The notes under the pieces: generated by a model
Databases searched by the model: none
What the model was told of the DNA's origin: nothing
What the model saw: only the letters and a program-made list of their open reading frames with translations
Part shown: positions 1-6,088 of the stretch, piece by piece
Layout of the letters: each line of letters opens with the position of its first letter
Position numbering within the stretch: position 1 is the stretch's first letter
Made by a program: the position numbers and the translations under genes
Source of the DNA: Parvularculaceae bacterium
GTDB taxonomy: Bacteria; Pseudomonadota; Alphaproteobacteria; Caulobacterales; Parvularculaceae
NCBI GenBank assembly: GCA_013389125.1
Contig: JACADX010000233.1
Coordinates: forward strand, 1-7,535
Direction of reading: 5' to 3'
Length of the DNA stretch: 7,535 nucleotides

Positions 1-1037
1 ATCTGCTTCCTGAACGGGTTGACCGGAGGGGTCCGGTCGTTGGCGGCGGCGTCTTCGATCCGCTTCGCGGACGCCGCCAATTCGGGCGCGCCCGCGAGCT
101 TTGCTAAAAACCAGTCGATGGTCCGATCGAGACCTTCGAGCAGGGGCGTTGACGGCAGCCAGTCCAGTTCCTTTTCCGCCTTGCTGATATTCGGGCGGCG
201 AATTTTCGGATCGTCGGCCGGCAAATCCCTCAACACGATTTCGGAGGAAGATGCCGTGCGTTCCTTAATTATCTCTGCCAGCTCGAGAACCGTGTGTTCG
301 ACAGGGTTGCCGAGGTTCACGGGTCCGATGCGCCCGCCGGGGGCGTTCATCAGCCGAATGAGGCCGTCGATCATATCGTCGACGAAACAGAAGGACCGCG
401 TCTGCTTGCCCGATCCGTAAACCGTAATCGGCTTCAGCATTAACGCCTGGGAAAGGAAGTTCGGTATGCAGCGCCCGTCCTCGGGGCTCATCCGCGGCCC
501 GTAGGTGTTGAATATCCGCGCAACGCGAATCTCAACGCCGTGCTGGCGATGATAGTCGTAAAAGAGCGTTTCAGCCGCCCGCTTGCCCTCATCATAGCAG
601 GCTCTTGGACCCGAGCAGTTGACGAGACCGGCGTATTCCTCAGGCTGCGGGTGAATATCGGGATCGCCGTAAACCTCGCTGGTTGAAGCCTGGAGGACGC
701 GGGCGCCGGTCTTGACGGCGAAGTCGAGGACGTTGACGGCCCCGAAGACGTTGGTCTTCAGCGTGCCGATCGCGTCGCGCTGATATTGCGGCGGCGAGGC
801 CGGGCAGGCGAGGTTATAGATCTGATCAAACGGCCCCTCGGGCAGTTTCTCGCGCACGTCGCCGAGCATGAACGTGAACCGCGGCGACTTCATCGCCTCG
901 GCGAGATTGCTCTTGAAGCCAGTCTCAAGATTGTCGAGGCAGGTGACGCTGTGCCCCTGCGCCAGCAGCCGGTCACACAAATTGGAGCCGATGAAGCCCG
1001 CGCCGCCGGTAACCACGATACGCAAAGTCTGATGCAC
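1..1037 (-). CDS. UDP-glucuronate decarboxylase (UDP-xylose synthase), 3' end cut by window edge
   Basis: At least 345 codons, read leftward and still open at base 1. This extended short-chain dehydrogenase/reductase family decarboxylates UDP-glucuronate to UDP-xylose with bound NAD+, feeding polysaccharide synthesis in the cytoplasm. Seen: Rossmann motif TGGAGFIG (residues 10-17), LACPASPPQY (76-85), active-site STSEVYGDP (118-126) with T119/S120/E121, Y148xxxK152 in ACYDEGKR, then ARIFNTYGPR and YGSGKQTRSF. CPASPP and the YDEGKR context point to this enzyme rather than dTDP-glucose dehydratase. Family members usually have NPIGPR before the catalytic Tyr; here it is NCSGPR. The start is GTG at 1037-1035: an in-frame TGA (1040-1038) lies directly upstream, no ATG fits, and a GGGGG stretch lies about 5 nt before it. 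The usual fold ends near residue 313; about 32 further residues (Ala/Pro/Lys-rich) follow. ATA, AGA, AGG and TTG codons are commoner here than in neighbouring genes. Confidence 0.93.
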   Translation of the reverse strand, partial: MHQTLRIVVTGGAGFIGSNLCDRLLAQGHSVTCLDNLETGFKSNLAEAMKSPRFTFMLGDVREKLPEGPFDQIYNLACPASPPQYQRDAIGTLKTNVFGAVNVLDFAVKTGARVLQASTSEVYGDPDIHPQPEEYAGLVNCSGPRACYDEGKRAAETLFYDYHRQHGVEIRVARIFNTYGPRMSPEDGRCIPNFLSQALMLKPITVYGSGKQTRSFCFVDDMIDGLIRLMNAPGGRIGPVNLGNPVEHTVLELAEIIKERTASSSEIVLRDLPADDPKIRRPNISKAEKELDWLPSTPLLEGLDRTIDWFLAKLAGAPELAASAKRIEDAAANDRTPPVNPFRKQ

Positions 1038-1064
1038 TCAAACCCCCAGAACAATTCTTTCTAG

Positions 1065-1093
1065 ATTGTAACCAATGCAATTCCTAGACCGAA
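1065..1093 (-). promoter_or_regulatory. Possible promoter of the UDP-xylose synthase gene
   Basis: On the minus strand TACAAT (1070-1065) matches the -10 consensus at five of six positions. Transcription would start near 1058, giving a leader of about 20 nt that includes the GGGGG before the GTG start. The -35 at 17-bp spacing (1093-1088, TTCGGT) is poor, so an activator may be needed. One copy of the AATGCAA motif (1074-1080) falls inside the spacer. Judged from spacing and consensus only. Confidence 0.25.
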
Positions 1094-1191
1094 TGGGACC
1101 CTTTCTTTCGCAAGTGCAAAACGCGGCTTCTTACAACCGGTTAGATCGTTAAACCACCCCCTCGGAGGTTGCATTTTGGAATGCAATCCTC
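1074..1191. promoter_or_regulatory. Repeated AATGCAA motifs, including a perfect dyad, in the divergent spacer
   Basis: AATGCAA occurs at 1074-1080 and 1180-1186, and its reverse complement TTGCATT at 1169-1175. The latter two form a perfect 7-bp inverted repeat around a 4-nt centre (TTGG). As RNA the stem could extend through GAGG (1165-1168) pairing with CCTC (1188-1191) past one bulged base. Both direct copies are followed by very similar bases (AATGCAATTCCT and AATGCAATCCT). The position between divergent genes suggests an operator or a leader stem for dusA. The rest of the 1038-1301 spacer holds no convincing gene; the reading frame from 1169 is a shadow overlapping dusA. Confidence 0.4.
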
Positions 1192-1301
1192 TCCCGAAAG
1201 GAGAAAACGGTTTCCCGTTCAGGGCGTTCCATCGGCGGCCCCTGCGGGTTGCAGCCGGACTTCGGCCATGGTGAGGGACGGGCAAAAAGAGCGAGGCGCG
1301 A

Positions 1302-2297
1302 ATGGCTGGCGGAGGACAGGTCGGCGCGTGGCGGTTCTCAGTCGCCCCGATGATGGACGGCACCGACCGCCATTGCCGGTTTTTCCACAGGCTGCTCACG
1401 CGCCGCGCCCGGCTCTACACGGAAATGATCGTCGCGGATGCGATCCTTCGCGGCGACGCGGGCCGCCTATTGAGATTTCACCCGGCGGAGCATCCCGTGG
1501 CGCTGCAGCTCGGCGGCTCCGATCCGGATGCGCTCGGGGAAGCCGCGCGCATCGGCGAAGCGTTCGGCTACGACGAAATCAACCTCAATGTCGGATGCCC
1601 GTCCGACCGCGTCCTTTCGGGGACGTTCGGGGCCTGCCTCATGAAGACCCCCGGCCTCGTCGCCGACTGCGTCGCGGCGATGCGCGCCGCGGTTCGCATT
1701 CCGGTGACCGTCAAGTGCCGGATCGGCGTCGATGATCAGGACCCGGATCAAAGCCTCTTTGCGTTTGTCGACGCCGTTGCGGCGGCCGGCTGCGAAGTCT
1801 TCGTCGTGCACGCGCGCAAGGCGTGGCTTCAAGGGTTGAGTCCTAGGGAGAACCGTGAGATTCCGCCGCTCGACTATGATCTTGTCGCGCGTCTCAAAGG
1901 CGCCCGTCCGGCGCTGACGATCGTCGTCAATGGCGGCATTGCGACGATCGACGCCGCCATTGCGCATCTCCATCGCTTTGACGGCGTGATGATCGGGCGC
2001 GCGGCCTATGGCGAGCCGGCGATTCTCGCTGAAGTCGATCGACGCATTTTCGGCGATCCGGCGCCGGATCCCGCCATCGGCGCCGTCGTTCGCGAGATGT
2101 CCGCCTATGTGAGGCGGTCGGCGCGCCAGGGAACGCCGCCCCATCACGTCGTGCGCCACATGCTCGGCCTCTATCATGGAAAGCCCGGCGCGCGGCTGTG
2201 GCGGCGGATGCTGTCGGAACAGGGCGCCGCGACGCCGCCGGATATCCTTGACCGCGCGCTTGAAGCGATGACGCGGCCCGCGCCCGCGCCCGCCTGA
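1302..2297 (+). CDS. dusA: tRNA-dihydrouridine(20/20a) synthase DusA
   Basis: 331 residues, the usual DusA length. It reduces uridines 20/20a in the tRNA D-loop using FMN and NADPH, in the cytoplasm. Seen: N-terminal FMN-binding strand RFSVAPMMDGTDRHCR (11-26), LQLGGSDP (68-75), NLNVGCPSDRV (94-104) with catalytic Cys99, VKCRIG with Lys138, FVVHARKAWLQGLSP with His170, VNGGI, and MIGRAAY in the phosphate-binding part of the TIM barrel; the C-terminal helical domain carries HMLGLYHGKPGARLWRRMLSE. These strings separate DusA from DusB and DusC. The ATG is preceded by GAGG (1293-1296), 5 nt away. Residue 20 is Gly where many DusA proteins have Trp (MMDWTDRH). The stop lies 4 bp from the stop of the converging lipoprotein gene, and no terminator fits in that gap. 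Confidence 0.97.
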   Translation: MAGGGQVGAWRFSVAPMMDGTDRHCRFFHRLLTRRARLYTEMIVADAILRGDAGRLLRFHPAEHPVALQLGGSDPDALGEAARIGEAFGYDEINLNVGCPSDRVLSGTFGACLMKTPGLVADCVAAMRAAVRIPVTVKCRIGVDDQDPDQSLFAFVDAVAAAGCEVFVVHARKAWLQGLSPRENREIPPLDYDLVARLKGARPALTIVVNGGIATIDAAIAHLHRFDGVMIGRAAYGEPAILAEVDRRIFGDPAPDPAIGAVVREMSAYVRRSARQGTPPHHVVRHMLGLYHGKPGARLWRRMLSEQGAATPPDILDRALEAMTRPAPAPA

Positions 2298-2301
2298 AAG
2301 C

Positions 2302-3216
2302 TCACTGCACGCGCCGGACGGAGAACCCCTTGTCTTCGAGGAGATCGACGACGCTCCCCTCGCCGACGAGATGGCCCGCGCCGACCGCGATGAAAACGTC
2401 GTCGTCGCCAGCCAATATTTTCTCGATCTCGAGCGCCCAGTTCCGGTTGCGATCGGCGATCAGCGTCTTGAAGGCGCCGGGCGCCGTCTCGCGCATCGGC
2501 GCCAGCGTCTCCTTTTCAAGCGCTGCGACATCGCCTTTTCGCCACGCGGAAAGGACGCGCCCGGCGAACGCGTCGAATTCCGCAAGCTGGTCGAGAGAGG
2601 AATCGAAGTCGGCGAGGATTTCGCTTTCATCAAGACTGGCGAGCGCCCGGATCTGATATTCCGCGGACTCAAGATGCGATACCGCGTCGCCCTCGCTCGC
2701 CGCGCGCGCGAGGATCGTCGTCTCGGCGCCGCTGTCGGCGCTAAAGCCTTCTTTCTGCATGATGAGGACGGAAAGCGAGATCATTGCGAGCCAAGGCCTC
2801 AGCGGCTCAAGCTCGGCCATCGGCGCGCCGTATTCGCCGGCGATCTCGGCGAAGCGCTTGGCGCGGGCCTCGCCGAGTGTCCCCGACAGCGTGACGCCGG
2901 GCGGATTGAGCCCCAGTTCCTGCACGAGCGCCGCCATCTTCGCCTGCGCGTCCGGGCTCTTCGTGTCGACTTCCGTCATTGTCGCCGGCGTTTCCTTCAT
3001 CGCCGCGTCGAAGGCCGCGGTCGTCCATTCGACGGACGACGGCAGGATGTGAAACGTGCCGAAAAGATAGATCGTCGAGTCAGCATCGGAAACGCGCCAC
3101 ATCGCGGGCCCGTCGCCCGGCTTCGTCGCGGCTGCGGCGGCGGCGCTTTCCGCCGTCTTCGATCCGCAAGCGACGAGGAGGAAGACTGCGGCGGCGTAAA
3201 GCGGCGAGAGCCTCAT
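2302..3216 (-). CDS. TraB/GumN-family lipoprotein
   Basis: 304 residues. The N-terminus has a short hydrophobic stretch ending in the lipobox LVAC (14-17), so Cys17 should be lipidated and the protein anchored in the envelope facing the periplasm. An Ala-rich linker (22-31) follows. The TraB/GumN (TIKI-like) signatures are present: YLFGTFH (50-56) with His56, RPWLA (140-144), a Glu in HLESAEYQ (E183), the RNRNWALEIEKIL helix (256-268), and a second GxxH in VGAGHLVGEG (278-287) with His282. Eukaryotic TIKI relatives are metal-dependent proteases and these His/Glu residues are their metal ligands; the substrate of bacterial members is largely unknown, so proteolysis here is inference. The start is supported by GAGG about 6 nt upstream, overlapping the last codons of the mutase gene only 7 bp away, which suggests one mRNA and possibly coupled translation. 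Confidence 0.9.
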   Translation of the reverse strand: MRLSPLYAAAVFLLVACGSKTAESAAAAAATKPGDGPAMWRVSDADSTIYLFGTFHILPSSVEWTTAAFDAAMKETPATMTEVDTKSPDAQAKMAALVQELGLNPPGVTLSGTLGEARAKRFAEIAGEYGAPMAELEPLRPWLAMISLSVLIMQKEGFSADSGAETTILARAASEGDAVSHLESAEYQIRALASLDESEILADFDSSLDQLAEFDAFAGRVLSAWRKGDVAALEKETLAPMRETAPGAFKTLIADRNRNWALEIEKILAGDDDVFIAVGAGHLVGEGSVVDLLEDKGFSVRRVQ

Positions 3217-3223
3217 CTTGTCC

Positions 3224-4732
3224 TCATATCTTCTGGTTATAGGCGCCGACTTCCTTGTGCTCGCGAAGGACGGCGTCGAGTTCTGAAAACATCGCCCGCA
3301 TGTTCGCCTCCGACGTCGGGCTTTCGACGACGACGACGAGTTCGGGCTTGTTCGACGAGGCGCGGATAAGACCCCAGGTTCCGTCTTCCGCCGTGACGCG
3401 GACGCCGTTCACGGTGACGACATCGCGGATTTTCTGGCCGATGATCGTTCCGCCCTCTTTCGCGCGCCGTTCGATCGCCTTGACGACCTTTTCGACGACG
3501 CCGTATTTCGCTTCGTCCGCGCATTTCGGCGACATCGTCGGCGACTGCCAGGTTTTCGGCAGCGATTTTCTGAGGTCTGAAAGCTTTTTGTCCGGATTGC
3601 GGTCGAGCATCTGCAAGAGCGCGATCGCCGCGACAAGCCCGTCGTCATAGCCGCGCCCGACCGGCTTGTTGAAGAAGAAATGTCCCGACTTTTCAAACCC
3701 CGCGAGCGCGCCGAGCTCGTGGTTCTTGCGCTTGATGTAGGAGTGGCCGGTCTTCCAGTAGACGGTCCTCGCGCCGTTTCTGACGAGCACGGGGTCGGTG
3801 AGAAAAAGCCCCGTCGATTTCACGTCGACGACGAACTGTGCGTTCTTGTGAAGCCCGGAAAGGTCGCGGGCGATGAGAACGCCGATCTTGTCGGCGAAAA
3901 TCTCCTCGCCCTCGTCGTCGACGACGCCGCAGCGGTCGCCGTCGCCGTCAAAGCCGAGCGCGAGGTCGGCGCCGTGCTCCCGGACCGCATGCTGCATGGC
4001 GTGCAGCATTTCGAGGTCTTCAGGGTTCGGATTGTATTTCGGGAAGGAATGGTCGAGCTCGGCGTCCATCGGCACGACCTCGACGCCGAGCCGCGCGAGC
4101 GCTTCGGGCGCATAAGCGCCCGCCGTGCCGTTGCCGCAGGCGGCGACGACCTTGAGCTTCCGCTTGATCGTCCCCGCCTTCGCGAGATCGTCGATATAGC
4201 GTTCGCGAAGGCCTTCGATCCATCGATAGGAGCCTCCCCCTTGCGCGCGGCCTCTTCCCTCAAGCACGATCTCTTTGAGGCGGCCCATCTCATCGGGACC
4301 GAAGGTCAAGGGCCTGTCGTATCCCATCTTGACGCCGGTCCAGCCGTTTTCATTATGGCTCGCGGTCACCATCGCGACCGCCGGAATGTCGAGCGCGAAC
4401 TGCGCGAAATAGGCGACAGGCGACAGGGCGAGGCCGATGTCGTTGACCTCAATGCCGGCGCTCATGAGGCCCACCGTCAACGCCTGCTTGATCGACGTCG
4501 AATAGCCGCGGAAATCATGGCCGACGACGATGCGCGGCGGCTTGCCCGCTTCGCGGATCAGCGTTCCGAGCCCGAGGCCGAGCGCCTGCACGCCGAGAAG
4601 GTTGATCTCGGGACCGAAGAGCCAGCGCGCGTCATATTCGCGAAAGCCGGTCGCCTTGACGAGCGGCGTCGTCTCATAGGCGAGGGTGTTGGGCTTCAAA
4701 TCGGCGCGCGGGCGGGGAAGGGCGTCGGTCAT
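3224..4732 (-). CDS. Phosphomannomutase/phosphoglucomutase (alpha-D-phosphohexomutase family)
   Basis: 502 residues. It interconverts hexose 6- and 1-phosphates (mannose and/or glucose) through a phosphoserine, supplying GDP-mannose and UDP-glucose precursors for lipopolysaccharide and exopolysaccharide. All four family motifs are visible: catalytic TASHNENG with Ser125, Mg-binding loop DGDGDR (262-267), sugar-specificity loop GFEKSGH (345-351) with Glu347/Ser349, and the phosphate-binding loop RASSNKPELV (457-466), which differs from the RASNTTP form in Pseudomonas AlgC. The extended N-terminus with TGFREYDARWLFGPEINLLG resembles alphaproteobacterial members as I recall them. Mannose versus glucose preference cannot be read from sequence. 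The ATG at 4732-4730 has GAGG only 2 nt upstream, a short spacing, yet the next in-frame ATG would remove conserved residues. First gene of an operon with the TraB/GumN lipoprotein. Confidence 0.94.
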   Translation of the reverse strand: MTDALPRPRADLKPNTLAYETTPLVKATGFREYDARWLFGPEINLLGVQALGLGLGTLIREAGKPPRIVVGHDFRGYSTSIKQALTVGLMSAGIEVNDIGLALSPVAYFAQFALDIPAVAMVTASHNENGWTGVKMGYDRPLTFGPDEMGRLKEIVLEGRGRAQGGGSYRWIEGLRERYIDDLAKAGTIKRKLKVVAACGNGTAGAYAPEALARLGVEVVPMDAELDHSFPKYNPNPEDLEMLHAMQHAVREHGADLALGFDGDGDRCGVVDDEGEEIFADKIGVLIARDLSGLHKNAQFVVDVKSTGLFLTDPVLVRNGARTVYWKTGHSYIKRKNHELGALAGFEKSGHFFFNKPVGRGYDDGLVAAIALLQMLDRNPDKKLSDLRKSLPKTWQSPTMSPKCADEAKYGVVEKVVKAIERRAKEGGTIIGQKIRDVVTVNGVRVTAEDGTWGLIRASSNKPELVVVVESPTSEANMRAMFSELDAVLREHKEVGAYNQKI

Positions 4733-4770
4733 GACCTCGCTCGGGTTAAGGGGGCTCTAAGGCGCGGCGC

Positions 4771-4798
4771 AGAATAGAGATGTTCAACCGCCGCGCAA
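4771..4798 (-). promoter_or_regulatory. Possible promoter of the phosphohexomutase operon
   Basis: On the minus strand TTGCGC (4798-4793) and TATTCT (4776-4771) are separated by 16 bp. The -35 keeps the important TTG and the -10 matches at four of six positions. Transcription would begin about 30 nt before the ATG at 4732, a reasonable leader. The match is weak and rests on spacing and position. Confidence 0.25.
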
Positions 4799-4861
4799 CC
4801 GCGCCGTGACTTGCGCGCGCCGTCCGCCGAGGGTCGGGGCGACGCCGGCGGCGGCCGCAAA

Positions 4862-4937
4862 GGCGCCCGCCGGGCGCCGAGGCCTCCGCCGCGTCTGCGG
4901 CGCGGAATTCCGCCTACGGACAGTGCGCGTAGGGCGG
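4862..4937. repeat. Cluster of four adjacent GC-rich inverted repeats
   Basis: Four dyads stand almost end to end. GGCGCCC (4862-4868) and GGGCGCC (4872-4878) are perfect around 3 nt. CGCCGC (4887-4892) and GCGGCG (4897-4902) are perfect around GTCT. GCGGAATTCCGC (4902-4913) is a perfect 12-bp palindrome. CCGCCTACG (4910-4918) pairs with CGTAGGGCGG (4928-4937) with one bulged G. There is no T-run on either side, and both flanking genes point away, so an ordinary intrinsic terminator is unlikely. It may be a dispersed REP-like palindrome or a degraded element. Only one copy is present here. GC-rich DNA yields some dyads by chance. Confidence 0.45.
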
Positions 4938-5020
4938 CGGCCGATCCGGATTGACCGGTTATAAAGCGCGTTCCGATAGGTCTTTAAGGCGACGAGGGTT
5001 GCGGGAGAATCGACCGGCGC

Positions 5021-5064
5021 TGTGCAGTTGGTCACATCGCGCCGAAACAAATGTGACATATTAT
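5021..5064 (+). promoter_or_regulatory. CRP/FNR-type site and -10 element upstream of the metzincin lipoprotein gene
   Basis: TGTGC-N6-TCACA (5021-5036) matches the CRP consensus TGTGA-N6-TCACA at nine of ten half-site positions. TATTAT (5059-5064) is a good -10, predicting a start near 5070. The site centre (5028.5) then lies about 41.5 bp upstream, the standard position of a class II activator, where the site replaces a proper -35; the bases at the -35 position (ATCGCG) are indeed poor. An overlapping perfect dyad, GTCACAT (5031-5037) and ATGTGAC (5051-5057), has half-sites 20 bp apart, about two helical turns, and could bind the same or another regulator. Which CRP/FNR protein acts is unknown. 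Confidence 0.5.
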
Positions 5065-5108
5065 CTTGTTGAGGCGCCGCGAGCGCCGTGAAAAACCGCC
5101 GTCATAAT

Positions 5109-5113
5109 GGAGG
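5109..5113 (+). promoter_or_regulatory. Ribosome binding site that sets the metzincin start
   Basis: A perfect GGAGG sits 5 nt before the ATG at 5119. An upstream in-frame ATG at 5107 overlaps this motif and has no Shine-Dalgarno of its own, so the second ATG is preferred. The protein then begins MFLRAATSF, a normal lipoprotein signal. Confidence 0.8.
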
Positions 5114-5118
5114 CGTTC

Positions 5119-6078
5119 ATGTTCTTGCGCGCCGCAACTTCTTTTCTCGCCCTCGCCGCAGCGGCCGGGCTTTCCGGCTGCGACACTGTTCGGGCGTCGA
5201 ACGCTTTCAGCGCGACCGGCCTTCTCGTCGACGGCGCGACCAGCGGGGGCGTGGTTGTAAACGACCGCCGGCGCACGCGAGACGGCGACGGGGTCGTCAG
5301 CATTAATGTTGGGCGCCTGTCGCTATCGTCCGAGCGCAACGAAACGATCGCCTTCGGCATGAACCGCGCGCCGGTTCGCGCCGCGACCGGCTGGTCCCGC
5401 AGCCGCGACACTTTCGACCTGCGGCTCAGCGATCCGATCGCGATCGGCGTCACCAACTGGATCGTACAGGGGCCTTTCGACGCGCAGCGCACGCACGCTT
5501 TCACCTCCTGCCTGCAGACCCTCGGCATCTGGTTCTGGGAGCGGACAGGATTTCTCTTGAACAATTGCGACATGCGCGATGCGACCCGCGATCCCGACAT
5601 CACCAATGCGATTCTCAATTCCGTCGGCGGCGACAATCGCAACTGGAACGATTTCTCCAATCTCATCGGCTTCGACCCCGGCCGCATCAACATCTACTGG
5701 ATCAACACGGTCGAAGGCGCGACGACGACCGGCTGGTCGGATTTCGGCGGACGCATCGTTATGGGACGCAATACCGGCTTTGAGCTTCTCGTGCACGAGA
5801 TCGGCCACGGCTTCAGCCTGTTCCATCCCGTCGCCTGCGGCGGCGCGACGGCGAATTGGGACGACACCAACATCATGGCGCCCTGCTCGGCGACCCGCGA
5901 ATTTGTGACCGAAGGACAGAATTTCCGCATGCATTTCAATCCCGCTTCGTCGGTCAATGCGCTTTATGGCGCGCGGCCGGGCGCGCCGACCGAGGATTGC
6001 CAGAACGCCGGCGAAACGGCGGCTTGTCCCGCCGTCGAGCGCCGGCTTTGGGATGACGGCGCATTTCTCGCGAATTAG
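5119..6078 (+). CDS. Secreted lipoprotein with metzincin-type zinc metallopeptidase site
   Basis: 319 residues from the ATG at 5119. A hydrophobic signal ends in lipobox LSGC (18-21), so Cys21 should be lipidated; Asp at +2 would favour inner-membrane retention under the enterobacterial Lol rule, which may not hold here. The catalytic site is HEIGHGFSLFH (226-236): His226, His230 and His236 as zinc ligands and Glu227 as general base, matching HExxHxxGxxH except that Ser233 replaces the usual Gly. A Met-turn candidate follows in TNIMAPC (Met253), then TEGQNFRMHFNP (264-275), a tail resembling other bacterial reprolysin-like peptidases as I recall them. Six further cysteines (131, 150, 240, 256, 294, 303) could form disulfides in the periplasm. 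No propeptide, calcium-binding RTX repeats or binding domain is seen. Substrate unknown; activity is inferred from the motif. It likely shares an mRNA with the next gene. Confidence 0.85.
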   Translation: MFLRAATSFLALAAAAGLSGCDTVRASNAFSATGLLVDGATSGGVVVNDRRRTRDGDGVVSINVGRLSLSSERNETIAFGMNRAPVRAATGWSRSRDTFDLRLSDPIAIGVTNWIVQGPFDAQRTHAFTSCLQTLGIWFWERTGFLLNNCDMRDATRDPDITNAILNSVGGDNRNWNDFSNLIGFDPGRINIYWINTVEGATTTGWSDFGGRIVMGRNTGFELLVHEIGHGFSLFHPVACGGATANWDDTNIMAPCSATREFVTEGQNFRMHFNPASSVNALYGARPGAPTEDCQNAGETAACPAVERRLWDDGAFLAN

Positions 6079-6088
6079 GGAGGAAACA

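Larger units (their letters stand above)
4733..5118. other. 386-bp divergent intergenic region
   Basis: This spacer between two divergent transcription units holds no convincing gene. A 91-codon minus-strand frame (5059-4784) is Arg-rich, has no recognisable motif and translates the dyad cluster, so I treat it as chance. Contents in order: a weak mutase promoter (4771-4798), the dyad cluster (4862-4937), a CRP-like site with its -10 element (5021-5064), and a small leader stem GGCGC/GCGCC (5073-5087). Confidence 0.7.

Noticed and set aside
1467..2177. 236-codon minus-strand open frame
   Set aside because: Antisense shadow of dusA.
2371..3369. 332-codon plus-strand open frame
   Set aside because: Antisense to the TraB/GumN lipoprotein and the end of the mutase; Arg-rich with no motif.
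3680..4777. 365-codon plus-strand open frame
   Set aside because: It lies opposite the phosphohexomutase gene, whose four family motifs are clear; the antisense product shows no family motif and reflects GC-rich codon bias.
4784..5059. 91-codon minus-strand frame in the intergenic region
   Set aside because: Arg/Pro-rich, no motif, translates the dyad cluster, and its start lies inside the CRP-like region.
5061..5693. 210-codon minus-strand open frame
   Set aside because: Antisense to the metallopeptidase gene, no recognisable motif.
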